64,000 bases of DNA from Osmia lignaria lignaria (Eukaryota > Arthropoda > Insecta > Hymenoptera > Megachilidae), in the NCBI RefSeq assembly GCF_051020975.1, contig NC_135032.1:10850001-10914000 (forward strand). Direction: 5' to 3'. The notes below the pieces were generated by a model. It saw only the letters and a program-made list of their open reading frames with translations, did not search any database and was not told where the DNA came from. Numbering within the stretch: position 1 is the first letter of the stretch; each line of letters starts with the position of its first letter. The position numbers and the translations under genes were made by a program. This document shows positions 59,382 to 64,000 of the stretch, piece after piece.

Positions 59382-62300
59382 TAGAAATGAAATGGAAATT
59401 AGTATTATGCGAGTTTCCTAGCTATCGCCAGTCAAAGGGCGTTTCACGGTTAGCGATAAAAAGCGTTTCGTCGTTTTGCGTCAGCGGGCGAGGACACGGT
59501 TCATCGGTCCGCCGGTCGTTGCATTTAATTGCATCGCTCTCCCTTCATTAGCGTAATTATTCTTTTTGCCCGTTTTCCGTCCTCCGTTTGATCGAACTCC
59601 TTCGGCAACTTCGACCCGTTCCTTTTCGTTTTTCTAACGTTGCGTCGGTTGCCTGATTGGCTGGCTACTCGAGCCACCTGTAAATTAGCAGTTTAAGTAA
59701 ACCCTTTGTTTCCTGCGTTGCAAAAAAATGTCCCCACTTGTAACTTTTATTAAATCGTCTCGATTTCTTCTCGAATTAATCTCGTCGAAGATGCACGTCA
59801 GGATTCGATGACTCGACCTTGCGATAATCTTGAACTTGAATATTCATGTGGGATGATAAGAATGATCTCAGACACGGTCTCTGATAAGGAGAACGTGACC
59901 CGTTCATTATCGATGATCACATTATATTATTGATTATGGGTACAAGATTTATTCAAACACTATTTTCTTTGAACAGAAATATTCAATTTATTATGAATAA
60001 CTATTAGTACGGAGAAATATTTTTGTTTGCTAATTTAACAAAAGGCGTACCGCGAGATGTTGGAGTAAAAGTATTGCAAGCCTTTCGCAGCAAGGTTTGC
60101 GAAAGTGTTATTCAAACAAGCCGTCCCGAACGTTTTCCGTGACATGCAACTTTAAAAGGGTCTGCCTGGAAACGGAAACATTCGTACACTTATATTTACA
60201 TGACACATTTCCTACTTTCCATTTAGTAAAACACGATCCCACCAGAGTTTGTCCAGATATTGTTGGACACTTCCAGTGTCTCTCTCATGAACGAAGAAGT
60301 TATGCAAAGTAGTTCCAACTTATGGTAACGCATCTGCTATCTGAAATTTCATGCTCGGCCCGAGTACTCGTCAAAATGTTATAATTTCAAAATTCCATCT
60401 CCAGACTGTTAACATGATATTCAGTGATAATTGACTTTACTCCAACTTTAGATTCTCCGTTTGAAATGGAAAAAGTTGCTCTTAACGACGTTCCGACGAT
60501 TTTACATCTGTTTCATTTATGTCACGCGTTAATGGAATGACTGGTGGTTGATGAAATTTTCTTAAATTAAAACTTTTTATCGAGAGTTAACTCCATTGAG
60601 AAAATCCACTCTAACTTTCGCTTTGGTCATAACATTCGAACCGAAGCAATTAAAGTGACCAGTTTGTAATTTTCTATAAATGTTATTATTTCCTTGAAAT
60701 TTTCATTCAAAATTAATTATTCAAGAAAATTATTTATATTTTGTGAGGAAACAAAGGAAAAAAATGTATTCATATTTTAATATTAATTCTCGGACGACGG
60801 ACCATGGAGAGAGACCCAATTTTAATTTAATTCCATATTGACGCAGACTTTGTAGTTCAATGGTTAAAAATACAGCCTGGTGCAGTGTACAATCGTATGG
60901 AGGTTAATATTCTGAGGGTTGGTAGTTGAAGGGGTTAAACATGGCGAAGTCTGAAGAGGTAAAAGGGATGATGTGGTAGACGAAGAAATTCTCGTGCTAG
61001 ATGACGGAAGGTCCTTTCCACGATAAGCTCCTTAAAGGCATATCTTCTCGCCTTTATTACAAGGTTGTACCTCGTGGATGAACGGTTGCAGTTGGGTCTC
61101 GACAGGGTGCTCGATAAGAGGATCACCCGGGTGCAGCTACTGCAAAGAGTTTCGTTTTCTCTAGCACGCAACAAGAGGCTTTCGCCTTTTCCTTCTTCTC
61201 CTTTAAACTCCTCCCTGGTTTAGCCAATGGGGGAGAACAGCTTTGCCCCGTTTCTTCAACTGTCTCCTACCTGAAATCCAGGTGAAACTCGTCAGAAACT
61301 CGATGAAACTTTCTTCTCGACTATCGAATTTCATGTGATCTATCAAAAATTCGAGAGACTAGGTCGAAGGATTTTTGATCGTAGAATTTTCTCTGTATTT
61401 CTTGTTTTGGATATTTGGATATTTCATATACTGGAGAATCTTTGTCGTTGTAGTTCTTTTTTAGAAAATTATTATGCGTTTGCAATAATGAGTGTTCCAT
61501 AACAGAGGTTCTACTGTATTCTTCCTTGTAAATTTTCGAACAATTCAATCGATGTAGAATTTCACATCGCTCCAGTATTTATTCTTGAAAAGTTTTCATT
61601 TTCATTGTTCATGGGAAGGGATTCATCCGATATATTCTTTCTTGCAATTTTCCAACAATTTAGTTTAACAACTTTTCAGCAAATTCAGCATAGAATTTGT
61701 AATTGAAATAAAATACTTTGAAAATTTTTGAATTTTTAGAAATTTAGTAGCCTTAATTAAACAGAATAGTTTGATATTTTTGGAAGTCTTGAAAAATAAA
61801 TTATTCCTTTCTATAAATTTATTTAAATAATAAAAATGTAAGGGATTTGTACTTACAAGGTTTGAGAAATAGTTCAATCGCTATACACGGCACGCGACAG
61901 GGTCGTTAGAATTTTTATTTTTTCAGAACATTAACAGAACTTGTGTACACAAGTTCTTTAAATCCCCTCGCGCAAAATTGTTCCGCTAAGTTACCGAGGA
62001 TTTTTCTTCGATTTGGAAACTTTCCCAGACTTTCTTCTTCTACGCTCGTTTTCGAGGCACGTGCGTAAAATGCAACTTTGTTGAAAAATACCTCAGGATA
62101 TAACTTTAAACGATGATCATTTTGCATAAATCTTCTTTTTACTTAATAACATTAGAAACTTCTAATCACAGATTTAGGTAATTTATTTAAAATAATTAAA
62201 TTACCATTATCCTTAATTTTGCAATCATTTTATCTTATTTTGAGATCCTTTTTGGATTTCTAATTTTCAAATCAAATTGTCTTGAAATCAAGCGAGTTAT

Positions 62301-63544
62301 TTTACTTTCAATTTTAATCTACACCTTTGTTCTTGATAATCATTTAACTAGGCTTAATACTATGATTTAATCTCTTTAGAATATCGTATCAGTTGAATTT
62401 GGAATTATTGAGATAACTAGTATCATTGCTGTTTGACGATCGTACGTTTGTTGGATATGTTTGCAGGCTGAACGTTCGGATAATATGAAATTTAGATTTC
62501 ATCGTGTGATCCAAATCCTCCGACAAACGCTTGTCTTCTTTAACTCTACTATATTATACCCATATGCTGTTACGTTCAGCATGGAATTATAGTGTACAGA
62601 GTAAAGGGGGAAGCAGTTTATTGGGGCAGAAATTCTATTGCTACATGAAATCTGATTTTGTATATTAATAGAACTACAAATGAAAAAATAATTTTTTTAC
62701 AAAAATTTCAACTTATAATTTTAATACAAACGACAAAATTTTATATAAAACTTAAAATAAAATAGATTAAATTTGGAACTCTTTTATCTGGCTATAAGTT
62801 CTTTTTTTCATTTTATGAATGTTAAAAATTAATATATTTAAAAACAAAGTTTCATATAAAATTTTATTCAACTTCATATTTTTAATAGAAATAATTATTA
62901 CTATGAAATGACTGCTAAATTTAAATTCTTTCTTCATACGATCAATCAGTTATTGGTTCCAACGCTCTCTATGTATATTCCTCTGATCTAGACAAAGCTA
63001 TTTGTTAGCAGTGTCCAAAAGCGTCATGGAAATTTATAGATTCCGTGCAGCGTAGAGAGTAACATTATTTTTAACCTAGCACCGTCCGTTTCGAGGATGT
63101 CGGCGTGATATTTCAAGGACATTAAAAATGAACGGTTTGCCAAGAAAGCACTTAGGTGAACAAACGTATCGTCCTATTTCCTCTACCGATCGTTTCTCCA
63201 TGATCGTAATCTTTAATTTCATTCATTCACCCAAGATAATTCTGAATATTTTATCATCGACGATGGTTCTTTTAGCTTTAAATTTTCACGAAATTCGTAA
63301 CCCCCCAAGTGCAACCCTTCGTCGGTTACCATGTATTCACCCGGAGCTAATGATCGTCTGGCCGTTGTATTGAAACTTTTGGCGCGGTCCGTGTCACCTG
63401 GTTGAAAACGAGCAGGAAAACGGCCGAGGGTCGTTTATGTGCGTTTGTATGGATGTTGGGTGAAAGGGAAGGAGAGAACTAGCAGTGTCCCAAAACAGTT
63501 TCCATAACAGTTGAGAGTTTCTCTGATGATTTATCACACATATG
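59382..63544. other. Non-coding stretch
   Basis: No gene is supported; open frames are short and domain-free. It includes one dispersed-motif copy (60,798-60,825) and long AT-rich blocks at 61,500-62,950. Confidence 0.5.
60798..60825 (+). repeat. Dispersed 28-bp motif, copy 4
   Basis: Begins CGGACCATGGAGAG, followed by AGACCCAATTTTAA. It is nearly identical to the copy at 17,932 although 43 kb away. Confidence 0.65.
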
Positions 63545-63900
63545 TACATTGCGGTTCAAAAGTATCTGCCCATTGTTAATTATTGAGATATGATTAACAC
63601 GATTAAAATTTGGAATTTTTCTTTAATTTAACCCTTTACTTTATGATTTCCTTTTTTTTGTAAGTAGGATAGAATTAACTATTTATTGTTTGGATCCTGA
63701 GATGAGGAAAATTGGAATATTTTTTTCAGTATTAATTTTATTATACTAATTTTCATTTATACAGTTTTAAATAAAATTCAGTAAATATGGTTTCAAGATA
63801 TTCTAAGTATTTTTGAATATTTATGTTAAAAATAGTTTTCTTTTATTATTATCAAAGTTAGTAAAATGTAATGAGGCAAATATTTTTGAATGGTAGTATA
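63545..63900. mobile_element. TA-flanked MITE-like element
   Basis: The left end contains GGTTCAAAAGTATCTGCC and the inverted right end CATTCAAAAATATTTGCC; 17 of 24 terminal positions match and TA borders both sides. The interior of about 300 bp is AT-rich and non-coding. An old Tc1/mariner-type MITE is likely. Confidence 0.55.
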
Positions 63901-64000
63901 CAGTGAATAGGAAAACTGAACCAATGAAACTATTATTCCAGAAGATTATTATTTATTTATATCTTAATACACTTTTGCAATACAAGTATTGATTTTCTTT

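Noticed and set aside
60840..60890. tRNA-like phrase GTAGTTCAATGGTTAAAA
   Set aside because: No acceptor stem or anticodon arm could be paired around it.
644..63635. Recurring TTAACCC/GGGTTAA words across the window
   Set aside because: About a dozen occurrences, close to the roughly eight expected from base composition; not evidence of a repeat family.
1..64000. CRISPR arrays, operons, ribosome-binding sites
   Set aside because: The window is animal nuclear DNA with spliced genes; no regularly spaced identical repeats were seen.

Overview
The window looks like chromosomal DNA of an aculeate hymenopteran, most likely a bee. The evidence is its AT-rich, CpG-tolerant base composition, short introns with GT/AG borders, many small terminal-inverted-repeat elements, and a fruitless-type BTB exon whose protein reads as the hymenopteran form. 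Most of the 64 kb is non-coding. Three protein-coding loci can be supported by splice-consistent reading frames.

Region by region: 1-26,871 has no convincing gene. It holds an 88-bp tandem triplication, an old degenerate tandem repeat, two MITE-like elements, a 30-bp palindrome, and three of the four copies of a 28-bp dispersed motif. At 26,872-28,817 (+) lie the last two exons of a secreted chitin-binding (CPAP1-type) protein; its signal-peptide exon is not securely located. At 29,534-31,017 (-) is a multi-exon TRIM-like gene (RING, two B-boxes, start of a helical region), convergent with the CPAP1 gene and rebuilt from five exons, three of them short. A promoter-like stretch with two E-box palindromes lies at 31.7 kb. 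From 31.8 to 48.7 kb the sequence is non-coding but includes CpG-rich, strand-asymmetric islands (33.0-33.5, 41.4-43.3, 45.2-45.6 kb) that look like promoters or leader exons, one with a perfect NRF-1/EWG palindrome.

From 48,760 to 57,781 (+) is the body of fruitless: the BTB exon, a linker exon, a second linker exon, and three alternative 3' coding ends. Two are phase-1 exons, each encoding a pair of C2H2 fingers. The third is a phase-0 exon at 51,229-51,903 that follows the first linker directly and encodes a different zinc-binding module of the TTF/hAT-transposase type. The last is the most interesting object in the window. Splicing choice would let one BTB dimerisation domain be joined to any of three DNA-binding modules, or to none if an intron is retained.

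The upstream edge of one C2H2 exon directly abuts a 285-bp palindromic MITE whose end contains the pyrimidine-rich stretch before the splice acceptor. From 57.8 to 64 kb I see only 3' UTR/intergenic sequence, two more TIR elements and the fourth copy of the 28-bp motif. All splice junctions are inferred from sequence signals and phase; no transcript data were available.
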